This document shows positions 56,122-64,000 of a stretch of 64,000 nt of DNA, piece by piece. Position 1 is the stretch's first letter, and every line of letters begins with the position of its first letter. Source of the DNA: Flavipsychrobacter sp. GTDB lineage: Bacteria; Bacteroidota; Bacteroidia; Chitinophagales; Chitinophagaceae. The notes beneath the pieces were generated by a model. That model did no database searches. It saw nothing but the letters and a program-made list of their open reading frames with translations, and was not told the origin of the DNA. Position numbers and translations under genes: made by a program. The stretch is taken from assembly GCA_017849575.1 (NCBI GenBank), contig JAFIGV010000027.1, forward strand, positions 1-64,000. Direction: 5' to 3'.

Positions 56122-56793
56122 ATGCTCCAGCTCAGTTTTACAGAGGAAAATTATCTGAAGGCTATCTACAGCATTCAGCAGCATAGTGAATCGGGAGAGG
56201 TGTCGGTGAATGAAATTGCCGAGCGCATGCAGACCAGGCCGGCTACCGTAACGGACATGCTTAAAAAACTTTCTGAAAAATCGCTGGTGCATTACGAACG
56301 CTATAAAAGGCTAAGGCTTAGCGACGGCGGCACGGCCCATGCCTTGCAAATTGTGCGCAAACATCGGTTGTGGGAAACCTTTCTGCATGATAAACTTAAT
56401 TTTTCGTGGGACGAAGTGCATGAGGTCGCCGAGCAACTGGAGCACATCCATTCTCAGAAGTTAATCGATCGGCTTGACCAGCATCTGGGCTATCCCAGGT
56501 TCGATCCGCATGGAGACCCGATACCCGATGCACAGGGCATACTTCCATTTTCTTCTACACTGTTGCTTAGCGATGTAGAGACAGGAGCCTGGTACGAAAT
56601 AGTGGCGGTAAAAGACTCGAGCTCATCATTTTTGCAGCAATTAGAGAAGCTGAGCCTTCAGATCGGCACCCGGCTTTTTGCACAGGAGCGCCTTCCGTAC
56701 GATGCGAGCATGATCGCTAAAAAAGACAAGAGCAAGATATTGAGTCTTTCTCAGAAGGTGGCAGAGAATATCATTGTGCGAAAGTCAAAGTGA
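56122..56793 (+). CDS. DtxR/MntR-family metal-dependent transcriptional regulator
   Basis: 223 residues. N-terminal winged helix (LSFTEENYLKAIYSI; VNEIAERMQTRPATVTDMLKKLSEKSLVHYERYKRLRLS, quoted in part). The dimerisation domain has metal-ligand-rich HRLWETFLHDKLNFSWDEVHEVAEQLEHI (His/Glu residues typical of the MntR/IdeR site). The C-terminal SH3/FeoA-like domain has LLLSDVETGAWYEIVAVKD. Such regulators repress Mn2+ or Fe2+ uptake genes when metal is bound. The target is not visible; the adjacent gene is DUF2480. A near-consensus -7 element (TAATTTTA) sits just before the start. Confidence 0.92.
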   Translation: MLQLSFTEENYLKAIYSIQQHSESGEVSVNEIAERMQTRPATVTDMLKKLSEKSLVHYERYKRLRLSDGGTAHALQIVRKHRLWETFLHDKLNFSWDEVHEVAEQLEHIHSQKLIDRLDQHLGYPRFDPHGDPIPDAQGILPFSSTLLLSDVETGAWYEIVAVKDSSSSFLQQLEKLSLQIGTRLFAQERLPYDASMIAKKDKSKILSLSQKVAENIIVRKSK

Positions 56794-56794
56794 T

Positions 56795-57301
56795 CTATCT
56801 TCTTTTGAAGATGGGCACCGTGGAACAAGGTTCGCCATACATAAGCGATTTTACAACCGGGCGGAGCCTTGCTGTAACGGCTACATAGGCGGCATCGGGC
56901 ACATGTACTTCGCCACAGCCTTTTATCACTACTCTTTTTTCCTCAAATTCTTTGGGATCGATAGCCTCAATGCCCGCAAGCAGCAGGGCGGTCTTCATGT
57001 CTTCCGGCTTGCCGAAGAAGACACTGCGCGCCACGGGCTGAAGATAGCTGGCGGCCAGCATGTAAGCCCATACAGGTATAATGGCATCCACACTGCAGCT
57101 TATAGCTACATGTTTATCCCGATGAGATTCCCAGTCGTAGTTTTGCAGGGCTGCACGGTAATCTTTTTCGCGGAGGATCATTTCGCGAAACAAAAAAGGT
57201 TTCAGATCGAAATATTGCATTTCCGCATCCTGTGGCAGGTAGGTTGTCAGGTCGAGGGTAATGATTCCGCTTTCCGCTACTTTATTCACAATCGTCTCCA
57301 T
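56795..57301 (-). CDS. DUF2480-like protein
   Basis: 168 residues; typical of the Bacteroidota DUF2480 family (LDLTTYLPQDAEMQYFDLKPFLFREMILREKDYR, quoted in part; VWAYMLAASYLQPVARSVFFG; LRPVVKSLMYGEPCSTVPIFKR). The conserved Cys and CSTVP end suggest a structural or metal role, but the function is unknown. It is convergent with the regulator gene at a one-base gap and has its own promoter element. Confidence 0.85.
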   Translation of the reverse strand: METIVNKVAESGIITLDLTTYLPQDAEMQYFDLKPFLFREMILREKDYRAALQNYDWESHRDKHVAISCSVDAIIPVWAYMLAASYLQPVARSVFFGKPEDMKTALLLAGIEAIDPKEFEEKRVVIKGCGEVHVPDAAYVAVTARLRPVVKSLMYGEPCSTVPIFKRR

Positions 57302-57320
57302 ATACCGTTTCCGTTTGCCG

Positions 57321-57328
57321 CAAAATTA
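57321..57328 (-). promoter_or_regulatory. Bacteroidota -7 element for DUF2480 (TAATTTTG)
   Basis: Exact TAnnTTTG on the minus strand 19 bases before the ATG at 57301. Confidence 0.65.
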
Positions 57329-57346
57329 CGGAGTTCGAGCGGCTAT

Positions 57347-57377
57347 AAAAGAAAACAGCCTCCCGTAGGAAGCTGCT
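57347..57377 (-). terminator. Terminator of the PpiD-like gene
   Basis: On the minus strand a 10-bp stem (AGCAGCTTCC with GGGAGGCTGT-type partner, two wobble pairs) is followed by TTCTTTT. Confidence 0.65.
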
Positions 57378-57402
57378 TTTTGAAATATGCGGTTAAGAAA
57401 TT

Positions 57403-59526
57403 CTAATAGAGATTTTTTGCGTTGTACTTGATCTCTGCATTACGCTTCATAGACTCCTGCAACATACTGCCCATTGCATTTCTCAGTTGCATGTTTTGCA
57501 TCTGCATTTGCTGCATTTGCATGGGGTCCTGCGCATCGGGCTTGCGGAAACGCTCTTTCAATGCGATATAGAAAACACCGTCCTGACCTTTAATAGCCGG
57601 AGACTTAGTATTTGGCTTCAAACCTTCGAAGAAGGAATAGCCTACCACCTTAGGTTCGTAGCCAAGATTGGGAACATAACCGCTTGCTGCATTGAAGGAA
57701 TCTGCGTTTTGAAGGGGTTGTGCAGTGGCCTGAGCTATAGCATCCAGCGAAGCAGACGACTTGTATTTGTTGGCTATGAGTTCCGCTTTTTTGTCGGCCT
57801 TTACCAAAGACTCAAGCATGGGCCTGTTCGATGCGTCGAGTTTCATCAAACCTTTGTCCTGTACATCGGTCAGTTTTGCAACGAGGTAGCGTCCGTCGGT
57901 ATTGAACACCGGAGATACGTCGCCTTGTTTAGCATCATACATCCAGCGGATGATCTCTCTTGAAGAGCCGACACCGGGAATCATAAAGTCGTTCACCTTT
58001 ACATTTTGCGCCTGAAGTTTATTAAGTCCTTGTGCTTTTACCGCATCATCAAAAGATTTTCCATTAGCGTTTCTGCCGGCAAACTCGTTAGCCTTGGCAT
58101 AAGCGGCATTTTCTGTTTCAGAACTTGGCGCCAGCGCTTTGGAGATTGTGGCAAGCTTTACGGCAGGCCCAAAATTTTTCTGATCCTGCACCTTGATGAT
58201 ATGGTAGCCAAACTGTGTCTTTACCACTTTCAGATCGCCGGTTTGGCCCATGAAGGTGGCTTCATTGAATTCGGGAACCATAGCGCCATATGGGAAATAT
58301 CCCAGGTCGCCTCCTTTTGTCTTGCTTCCCGGATCGTCAGAAAACTTTGTAGCCAGCGTATCGAAATTAGCTCCCGACTTAATGGCTGCCAGCAGACTGT
58401 CGGCCGTTTTTTTCGCGGCACTGTCGGTGCGGTTCTGTGTAGCGATAAGGATATGACTTGCCTTTACAGAATCCGGCAAACTTCTCTTCTCAAGCACCTT
58501 TACAATTTTGTAGGTATTGTTTTCAAAGTAAGGTCCGAATACTGCGCCTTCGGGCAAGGCCATGATTGAATCGGAATAAGCTGACATGAACGATTTCTTC
58601 GTCAGAAAAAGATCACGGTACTGATCGTCTGAATTGCGGTTGACAAAACTTTCAGCATCATTTGTTGTCGCCAGGTCTGCTTTAAGTCCGGTGATGGCAT
58701 TGAGCACTTGTGCGGTGTCTTCTGCCGATGGCTTCACATCGAAAGAAACGTATTCAATGCTACGTGTAGGATCATCTATCTTATACTGCGCGCTATGTTT
58801 TTCCATGTAAGATTTCAGGTCTTCGTCTGTCACCTTCACTTCATTATCGTTAACGGTAGTGAAGGGAACTTTTACGTAGCTGATGCTGGCCATATAGTTT
58901 TGATCCTGAAGCTGACGCTGCATGATAAAATCCGGTGTATAGGCCGCTGCGGTAAACATTGCTGTATATTTCTGCGTAAGGCGGGTGCGGCGGATATAGT
59001 TCTTCAGCATCTGCCATTGTTCCATAGCCTTTTGCGCCTGAGGATTGGACAAGTCGAGTTTGTTTGATTCAAACTGCATCAGATAATTAGGATCGAACTG
59101 GCCGGTCTCCTGATTTTTGAAATAGGGAAATTGCATCACCAGCGGATCGGGCATAGCGCCGGAGATCATTTCCTTTTCTTCTTCCTTGGTAATAGTCAAA
59201 CCCAAATCGTCGGCCTGTTCGCTGATTAGCTTTTCGAAGATCATTTCGCGCAGAATCTGATCGTGAATCTGTGCACGAGTGTTATCGTCTATTGTCACGT
59301 TGTTGTTCAATAGCGAATAGAGCGTTTCATATTCCTGTATGCGCTCGGCATATTCCTTATAATCTATCTTCTCGCCGTTTACTTTTGCTATACTGCTATC
59401 ATTGCGAAAAAGGTCTCCGAAACGTCCGCTCGCAGCATCCATAAGTATAAAACCCACAAGTGCCAAAGCGATGATAAAACCAGCAAGTTTTGCGTATTTA
59501 TCCCTGATTTTCTGAATTACAGCCAT
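57403..59526 (-). CDS. SurA/PpiD-like periplasmic peptidyl-prolyl isomerase
   Basis: 707 residues. A short cytoplasmic N-terminus and one membrane helix (about 13-31, LAGFIIALALVGFILMDAAS) anchor it. The SurA_N-type segment (VNGEKIDYKEYAERIQEYE; LREMIFEKLISEQADDLGL) is followed by one parvulin (PPIC) domain around residues 350-450 (VKASHILIATQN; FSDDPGSKTKGGDLGYFPYGAMVPEF; TQFGYHIIKV), then a second degenerate parvulin-like region. PpiD-type proteins help newly exported proteins fold at the Sec translocon. Standard in Bacteroidota. Single-gene unit. Confidence 0.93.
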   Translation of the reverse strand: MAVIQKIRDKYAKLAGFIIALALVGFILMDAASGRFGDLFRNDSSIAKVNGEKIDYKEYAERIQEYETLYSLLNNNVTIDDNTRAQIHDQILREMIFEKLISEQADDLGLTITKEEEKEMISGAMPDPLVMQFPYFKNQETGQFDPNYLMQFESNKLDLSNPQAQKAMEQWQMLKNYIRRTRLTQKYTAMFTAAAYTPDFIMQRQLQDQNYMASISYVKVPFTTVNDNEVKVTDEDLKSYMEKHSAQYKIDDPTRSIEYVSFDVKPSAEDTAQVLNAITGLKADLATTNDAESFVNRNSDDQYRDLFLTKKSFMSAYSDSIMALPEGAVFGPYFENNTYKIVKVLEKRSLPDSVKASHILIATQNRTDSAAKKTADSLLAAIKSGANFDTLATKFSDDPGSKTKGGDLGYFPYGAMVPEFNEATFMGQTGDLKVVKTQFGYHIIKVQDQKNFGPAVKLATISKALAPSSETENAAYAKANEFAGRNANGKSFDDAVKAQGLNKLQAQNVKVNDFMIPGVGSSREIIRWMYDAKQGDVSPVFNTDGRYLVAKLTDVQDKGLMKLDASNRPMLESLVKADKKAELIANKYKSSASLDAIAQATAQPLQNADSFNAASGYVPNLGYEPKVVGYSFFEGLKPNTKSPAIKGQDGVFYIALKERFRKPDAQDPMQMQQMQMQNMQLRNAMGSMLQESMKRNAEIKYNAKNLY

Positions 59527-59557
59527 AATAGGTTGTGTGTTAATTTTGTAAGGATGG

Positions 59558-59565
59558 CAAATTTA
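59558..59565 (-). promoter_or_regulatory. Bacteroidota -7 element for the PpiD-like gene (TAAATTTG)
   Basis: Exact TAnnTTTG on the minus strand 31 bases before the ATG at 59526. Confidence 0.65.
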
Positions 59566-59569
59566 TCGG

Positions 59570-59900
59570 AAAAAATGAGATAACAAAGCTATTTTATAGG
59601 GGAAAGCATACACCATACTGATTTATAAGGCACAGTACACATTCCGCCTGCTGTGGAAAACCCCGGGAAAGAAACTGTAAAATCTGCTTTTACCGGTGGT
59701 ATGCACTCAAAATGATTTTATCGTTATCAAAAAATTAGATCTTCATGAAGAGTTCTTCACAGCTCGTCCCGAATTCACATCCGGTATTTTATCCTTCGCG
59801 CTGTTTTCCACTTACTCACATTTTTGTGTGGATTGACCGTCTTTACTGTAAGCCAACATGTGTATAGCCTCTCGGTTTTACGGGTATGATTATCTTCCGG
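59570..59900. other. Candidate chromosome origin (oriC) region
   Basis: About 330 AT-rich bases without a gene lie between divergent promoters. DnaA-box-like sites: TGTGGAAAA (59652-59660, fits the relaxed box TTWTNCACA on the other strand), TTCTTCACA (59753), TTTTCCACT (59804), TTACTCACA (59812), each with one mismatch, and TGTGGATTG (59827, two mismatches). A clean AT block (TTTTATCGTTATCAAAAA) is at about 59716-59733. The parS-like sites and mnmG are next to it. No gene or RNA was recognised inside. Origin function is inference. Confidence 0.45.
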
Positions 59901-59908
59901 TACATTTG
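59901..59908 (+). promoter_or_regulatory. Bacteroidota -7 element for nadA (TACATTTG)
   Basis: Exact TAnnTTTG; the leader to the nadA ATG is about 80 nt. Confidence 0.6.
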
Positions 59909-59993
59909 CAATGTGAATTGGCTTTTTCTTTCCCCAAGTTCACACAGCTAATGGTAATAGTCTTTTTTTTAAAAGCTTTTTATTCTTATTAAT

Positions 59994-61001
59994 ATGGATG
60001 TGAACATCGCTGCGGCTAAGGCGAAACTGAATGAAGTTGGGTATTTGGATCTTGCAGTAGATCCGACCCTCGACCTGTTTGAAGCAATCGAACAATTGAA
60101 GAGGGAAAAGAATGCGATCATTCTGGCGCACTACTATCAGGAGCCGGATATTCAGGATATAGCTGACTATATCGGCGATAGCCTGGGCTTAGCGCAGCAG
60201 GCGGAAAAGACTTCGGCAGACATGATCGTATTTGCAGGGGTTCATTTTATGGCAGAAACTGCCAAGATGCTTAATCCGGGCAAAAAGGTGTTGCTTCCGG
60301 ATCTTAAGGCAGGATGTTCTTTGAGTGATAGCTGCCCACCGCCGATTTTTAAAGCTTTTAAAGAAAAGCATCCCGATCATATTGTTATTTCATATATAAA
60401 TTGTTCTGCTGGTATTAAAGCTCTTAGTGATATTATCTGCACGTCATCGAACGCCCGGCAGATCGTGGAAAGCTTGCCGCTTGATCAAAAAATAATTTTC
60501 GCCCCGGATAAGAATTTAGGTGCGTATATTAATAAGGTCACAGGCCGCGACATGGTTTTATGGAATGGAGCGTGTATGGTTCATGAAATCTTTTCTCTGG
60601 AGAAGATTACAAAGCTGAAAGAGCGGCATCCGGAAGCTAAGTTTATTGCTCACCCCGAATGTGAGGAAGCGGTGTTGCGGTTGGCGGATTTTATAGGTTC
60701 TACCACGCAGTTGATAAAATATGCTGTAGAAGACGAGGCAAACAGTTTTATTGTGGCTACAGAGGCGGGCATTTTACATCAGATGCAGCAAAAAGCTCCG
60801 CTGAAGACTTTTATTCCTGCACCGCCCGATAATGCCTGCGCCTGTAACGATTGCCCGCATATGAAGTTGAACACTTTGGAGAAACTCTACTTGTGTTTGA
60901 AATACGAACAGCCGGAAATTATTTTGGACGAGGCATTACGGATTGCTGCGCGGAGGCCAATCGATAGGATGCTCGAGTTGAGCAGGAAATTTGGGTTATA
61001 G
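59994..61001 (+). CDS. nadA: Quinolinate synthase
   Basis: 335 residues. Iminoaspartate and dihydroxyacetone phosphate are condensed to quinolinate, the precursor of NAD, on a 4Fe-4S cluster. Cluster ligands fit C108 ([12 protein letters not shown]), C194 (WNGACMVHE) and one of C282/C284/C287 ([11 protein letters not shown]). Substrate motifs [28 protein letters not shown] (quoted in part) and [11 protein letters not shown] are present. nadB and nadC, its usual partners, are not next to it. mnmG follows after a 98-base gap that holds a parS-like site. Confidence 0.97.
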   Translation: MDVNIAAAKAKLNEVGYLDLAVDPTLDLFEAIEQLKREKNAIILAHYYQEPDIQDIADYIGDSLGLAQQAEKTSADMIVFAGVHFMAETAKMLNPGKKVLLPDLKAGCSLSDSCPPPIFKAFKEKHPDHIVISYINCSAGIKALSDIICTSSNARQIVESLPLDQKIIFAPDKNLGAYINKVTGRDMVLWNGACMVHEIFSLEKITKLKERHPEAKFIAHPECEEAVLRLADFIGSTTQLIKYAVEDEANSFIVATEAGILHQMQQKAPLKTFIPAPPDNACACNDCPHMKLNTLEKLYLCLKYEQPEIILDEALRIAARRPIDRMLELSRKFGL

Positions 61002-61056
61002 TTTTTTCTTATTGTTTTCGTGAAGCGCGCCTAATAGTTCTCAGGTTCTTTGGGTT

Positions 61057-61072
61057 TGTTTCACGTGGAACG
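61057..61072. promoter_or_regulatory. parS-like centromere site 1
   Basis: TGTTTCACGTGGAACG, matching 14 of 16 bases of the ParB-binding parS palindrome TGTTTCACGTGAAACA, in the nadA-mnmG gap. The core CACGTG palindrome is perfect. Confidence 0.7.
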
Positions 61073-61099
61073 TTTTTGGAATTGTTTCATTAGATAATA

Positions 61100-62965
61100 A
61101 TGTTTCAGGAGTACGATATAATTGTCGCGGGGGCAGGTCATGCGGGTTGTGAAGCAGCCCTTGCCGCAGCAAAGATGGGATCCAATGTTTTGTTGGTTAC
61201 GATGAACATGCAGACGATAGCGCAAATGAGCTGCAATCCTGCTATGGGTGGAATAGCCAAAGGACAAATTGTTAGAGAAATTGATGCCCTCGGAGGTAAC
61301 AGTGGTATCGTTAGTGACAAGAGCATGATTCAGTTTCGTATGCTGAATAAGTCGAAGGGTCCTGGAATGTGGAGTCCACGGACTCAAAATGATAGGAATC
61401 TGTTCGCTCAGCTCTGGCGCGCCTCTCTGGAGAAGTCCACGGTGGATATTTGGCAGGATACTGTGATAAGTCTCATTGTTTCACGTGGAACAGTCACTGG
61501 GGTGCGTACAGCGATGGGTCACGAGATTTCGGCCCGGGCAGTGGTGCTCACAAGTGGCACTTTCCTGAACGGAGTGATCCATATCGGCGAAAAGCAATTT
61601 GGAGGAGGTCGTATTTCGGAGAATAAGGCTACGGGAATTACAGAGCAATTACTTTCTCTCGGTTTCGAAAGTGACAGGTTAAAAACAGGAACCCCGCCCC
61701 GGGTGGACGGAAGAAGTCTGAACTACGGGAAGATGGAGATACAATATGGCGATGAAGAGATTGTCGGATTTTCCTATCTGCCAGTTCAGAAAATAGCCCC
61801 TCAGGAGCAAAGAAACTGCTGGATTACTTATACAAGTCCTGAAGTGCATGAAATCCTTAAAACCGGATTTGAGCAATCACCCATGTATCAGGGTAGGATA
61901 AAAGGCAGCGGCCCACGATATTGTCCCAGCATTGAAGATAAAATCAGTCGTTTTGCCGATAAAGACCGTCATCAGCTCTTTGTAGAGCCCGAAGGTTGGG
62001 ATACGGTAGAGATTTACGTGAATGGTTTTAGCACTTCGCTACCCGAGTCGGTGCAATACGCAGCGCTTCGCACGGTTCCGGGATTCGAGCAATGTAAAAT
62101 GTTTCGCCCCGGATATGCCATCGAGTACGACTATTTTCCACCCACGCAGCTCGATTTTACGCTCGAAACAAAACTGATTCAGAATCTTTTCTTTGCCGGA
62201 CAGATCAACGGCACAACTGGCTATGAAGAGGCTGCTTGTCAGGGGCTTATGGCTGGAATTAACGCCCATCGAAAGGTAAAGCAAGAAGAGCCAGTGATAT
62301 TAAAAAGAAACGAGGCTTACATTGGTGTGTTGATAGACGATCTGATCAATAAAGGCACGGACGAACCCTACCGGATGTTTACCAGCCGGGCAGAATTCCG
62401 AACGTTATTACGACAGGATAATGCGGACCTAAGGCTGACAGAACTCGGGTATCAGATAGGTCTTGCCTCAGACGAGCGATATCAGCTCTACAAAAAGAAA
62501 CAGGAAGATGTAGAAAGTTGCAAAACTATGCTGGCTCAGCTTCCTGTCGAACCATCAGAGATTGCCGGATATCTGGAATCGGTATCGGCCAGCCCTTTAT
62601 CGGAAAAGACGCGCGCGGCCAAACTGCTCCTCCGGCCCGAGGTGGAAATAAATGCTTTGCTGGACGCGCTGCCAGCGCTCCGTCAAAGGAAGTCAAACTT
62701 CGATCCCCTGGTTTGGGAACAGGCCGCTATACAACTGAAGTATGATGTTTACATAGAAAAGGAAAAGGAACTGGTTAAAAAAATGGCCACGCTCGAAGAC
62801 CTTATGATACCGGAAACTTTTGATTATCATAAACTTAGTTCCCTCAGCACCGAAGCCCGCCAAAAGCTGACCCGAATAAAACCCCGGACGCTTGGACAAG
62901 CTAGTCGTATCAGCGGAGTAAATCCAAGTGATGTTCAGATACTGATGGTGTATATGGGCCGGTAA
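61100..62965 (+). CDS. mnmG: tRNA uridine 5-carboxymethylaminomethyl modification enzyme, FAD subunit
   Basis: 621 residues. FAD-binding motif VAGAGHAGCEAALAAAKMG at the N-terminus, SCNPAMGGIAKGQIVREIDALGG, and the family segments LKTGTPPRVDGRSLNY, GRIKGSGPRYCPSIEDK, GLMAGINAH and YRMFTSRAEFRTLLRQDNADLRL; the C-terminal part ends in ...TLGQASRISGVNPSDVQILM. With MnmE it modifies U34 of tRNAs reading A/G-ending codons. mnmE is not in the window. A parS-like site lies in its coding sequence at 61477. mnmG next to oriC is common in bacteria. Confidence 0.97.
   Translation: MFQEYDIIVAGAGHAGCEAALAAAKMGSNVLLVTMNMQTIAQMSCNPAMGGIAKGQIVREIDALGGNSGIVSDKSMIQFRMLNKSKGPGMWSPRTQNDRNLFAQLWRASLEKSTVDIWQDTVISLIVSRGTVTGVRTAMGHEISARAVVLTSGTFLNGVIHIGEKQFGGGRISENKATGITEQLLSLGFESDRLKTGTPPRVDGRSLNYGKMEIQYGDEEIVGFSYLPVQKIAPQEQRNCWITYTSPEVHEILKTGFEQSPMYQGRIKGSGPRYCPSIEDKISRFADKDRHQLFVEPEGWDTVEIYVNGFSTSLPESVQYAALRTVPGFEQCKMFRPGYAIEYDYFPPTQLDFTLETKLIQNLFFAGQINGTTGYEEAACQGLMAGINAHRKVKQEEPVILKRNEAYIGVLIDDLINKGTDEPYRMFTSRAEFRTLLRQDNADLRLTELGYQIGLASDERYQLYKKKQEDVESCKTMLAQLPVEPSEIAGYLESVSASPLSEKTRAAKLLLRPEVEINALLDALPALRQRKSNFDPLVWEQAAIQLKYDVYIEKEKELVKKMATLEDLMIPETFDYHKLSSLSTEARQKLTRIKPRTLGQASRISGVNPSDVQILMVYMGR
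61477..61492. promoter_or_regulatory. parS-like centromere site 2 (inside mnmG)
   Basis: TGTTTCACGTGGAACA, 15 of 16 bases identical to the parS palindrome, 420 bases after site 1. It is in coding sequence and keeps the mnmG frame. Confidence 0.78.
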
Positions 62966-62979
62966 ATAAGTACTGTGGC

Positions 62980-63435
62980 ATGGATGTACGCGAAGCTATA
63001 TACCACTACTGCAATTATCAGGAGCGATGCCATAGTCAGGTGCGAGACAAGCTTTTTTCGCTGGGATGTCCGTACAAGGATGTTGACGGGTATATCGCCG
63101 AACTCATTGAGAAAGACCTTTTGAACGAACAAAGGTTTACCTGCTCTTTTGTTCGAACAAGATTCGGGCAGAAACACTGGGGAAGAAAGAAGATTGTCTT
63201 TCAGCTCAAGCAACTGAACATTTCAGACTACTGCATCCGAAAAGGGCTGGCAGAAATAGACGACGAAGAATACTTGCGTACCGCCGCGAAATTGATGGAG
63301 AAAAAGTGGAATGAGCTGCGCACAGAAAAGCATGTATATAAGCGAAAGCAAAAGGTTTTTCAGTATCTCCATCAGAAAGGATTTGAAACAGACGTGATCA
63401 CGGAAATGCTCAAAGAAATAATGACGGGCTATTGA
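62980..63435 (+). CDS. recX: RecX-family regulatory protein
   Basis: 151 residues made of helical repeats (VREAIYHYCNYQERCHSQVRDKLFSLG, quoted in part; YIAELIEKDLLNEQRFTCSFVRTRFGQKHWGRKKIVFQLK, quoted in part; YLRTAAKLMEKKW). The RFxxxFVRxRxxxxxxGxxKI motif is diagnostic. RecX dampens RecA filament growth. It starts 14 bases after mnmG and is likely co-transcribed. recA is not in the window. Confidence 0.92.
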   Translation: MDVREAIYHYCNYQERCHSQVRDKLFSLGCPYKDVDGYIAELIEKDLLNEQRFTCSFVRTRFGQKHWGRKKIVFQLKQLNISDYCIRKGLAEIDDEEYLRTAAKLMEKKWNELRTEKHVYKRKQKVFQYLHQKGFETDVITEMLKEIMTGY

Positions 63436-63483
63436 TGATGTAAAAACTGAGAATCACTAAATTTACATAAACACGAACAGATC

Positions 63484-63870
63484 ATGGTACAACAGGTGAC
63501 CGAAGGAGTGAGCGTAACCGTTGAAACCTTTTATCAACCCGTTCAGTCCAACCCGGTGAGCTCCGAGTTTTTGTTTGCCTATCGCATTACAATAGAAAAC
63601 CTTAGCGCTGTACCGGTAAAGCTTCTACGCCGCCATTGGCATATTGTGGATAGCAACGGCTCGTACAGGGAAGTAGAAGGCGACGGAGTGGTAGGACAGC
63701 AACCCATCATAGCACCGGGAGAAAATTACCAGTACACCTCTGCAGCGAATCTGAGAAGTGAGATCGGTAAAATGTTTGGTTCGTATCAGATGGAGAATAT
63801 TCACAGTAAAAAGCTGATCACAGTAAGTATTCCGGAATTTCAGCTTATAGCTCCTTTTAAACTCAATTAA
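63484..63870 (+). CDS. apaG: ApaG-family protein
   Basis: 128 residues, a single ApaG (fibronectin-like beta-sandwich) domain: FLFAYRITIENLSAVPVKLLRRHWHIVDSNG (quoted in part), GDGVVGQQPIIAPGENYQYTS, and MFGSYQMENI. The family is linked to Co2+/Mg2+ homeostasis by old genetics, but the true role is unclear. It is separated from recX by 48 bases and its stop overlaps the convergent thioredoxin-like gene by four bases. Confidence 0.92.
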   Translation: MVQQVTEGVSVTVETFYQPVQSNPVSSEFLFAYRITIENLSAVPVKLLRRHWHIVDSNGSYREVEGDGVVGQQPIIAPGENYQYTSAANLRSEIGKMFGSYQMENIHSKKLITVSIPEFQLIAPFKLN

Positions 63871-64000
63871 TTTCCGCCTGAGGCAAGCTCCAATAAGTCG
63901 AGTTCTGCGGAATTTTGAACGCTTTCTTCAATTCGCCCCAGTTCCTTAACTCCCCGAAAAAGAATGATTGTGGGAACCCTTGTGGCCCGATAGGTCTTTT
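63867..64000 (-). CDS. Thioredoxin-family protein, C-terminal end (partial)
   Basis: The minus strand gives 44 codons ending at TAA (63867-63869): TYRATRVPTIILFRGVKELGRIEE and on to ELASGGN. VPTIILF with the cis-Pro and the following GxELGRIEE turn are the thioredoxin-fold end. The catalytic CxxC part lies beyond the window edge, so the subtype is unknown. Confidence 0.75.
   Translation of the reverse strand, partial: KTYRATRVPTIILFRGVKELGRIEESVQNSAELDLLELASGGN

Overview
The window comes from a member of the phylum Bacteroidota. A Chitinophagales/Chitinophagaceae-type bacterium is my best guess, but only the phylum is well supported. The evidence is type IX secretion (T9SS) signatures (a PorP/SprF protein, a gliding-motility-type C-terminal domain and a choice-of-anchor V surface protein), Bacteroidota-specific families (DUF5606-like, DUF2480-like), and many exact copies of the Bacteroidota promoter element TAnnTTTG just upstream of genes, usually without a visible Shine-Dalgarno sequence. 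No tRNA, rRNA or CRISPR array was seen. Insertion sequences are absent apart from one REP-type (RAYT) transposase.

Layout. 0-10 kb: a partial surface protein, a BarA-like tripartite sensor kinase, a membrane CapD/WbpM-type sugar dehydratase, korA, and the gmd-fcl pair for GDP-L-fucose. 10-17 kb: a 1966-residue PKD-repeat adhesin with its PorP/SprF partner. 17-26 kb: pdxJ, an orphan solute-binding lipoprotein, a TPR protein, a GHL10-type glycoside hydrolase, a DUF5606-like protein and a polysaccharide flippase. 27-36.7 kb: gyrB, a three-gene VWA/GNAT/GNAT cluster, a choice-of-anchor V protein and alaS. 36.8-42.2 kb is the most accessory-looking part: a DUF3800 protein beside a branched RNA-like structure, FKBP, a PadR/membrane-protein pair with a bold palindromic operator, and a two-gene operon of a cytoplasmic HtrA-like protease and a partner that seem to share a YbjN-like fold. 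42.3-49.5 kb: dnaN, the RAYT transposase carrying its own palindromic repeat array, YihY, an aldo/keto reductase, a decayed four-helix-bundle gene, and the DUF502-serC-DUF1015 cluster. 49.6-59.5 kb: a PagL-like lipid A deacylase broken at a slippery A6G site, a multipass GT-C-like protein, lutB, a polysaccharide deacetylase, an L,D-transpeptidase, a DtxR/MntR regulator, DUF2480 and a PpiD-like foldase. 59.5-64 kb: an AT-rich intergenic region with DnaA-box-like sites, then nadA, mnmG, recX and apaG, with two parS-like sites (one before and one inside mnmG).

How it fits together. Many genes serve the cell envelope: nucleotide-sugar synthesis (capD-like, gmd, fcl), glycan export (flippase), T9SS-secreted surface proteins and their PorP/SprF partner, lipid A trimming, peptidoglycan crosslinking and periplasmic folding. 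The combination of mnmG, parS-like sites, DnaA-box-like sites and divergent promoters suggests that the right end of the window is close to the chromosome origin. This is inference and needs GC-skew confirmation.
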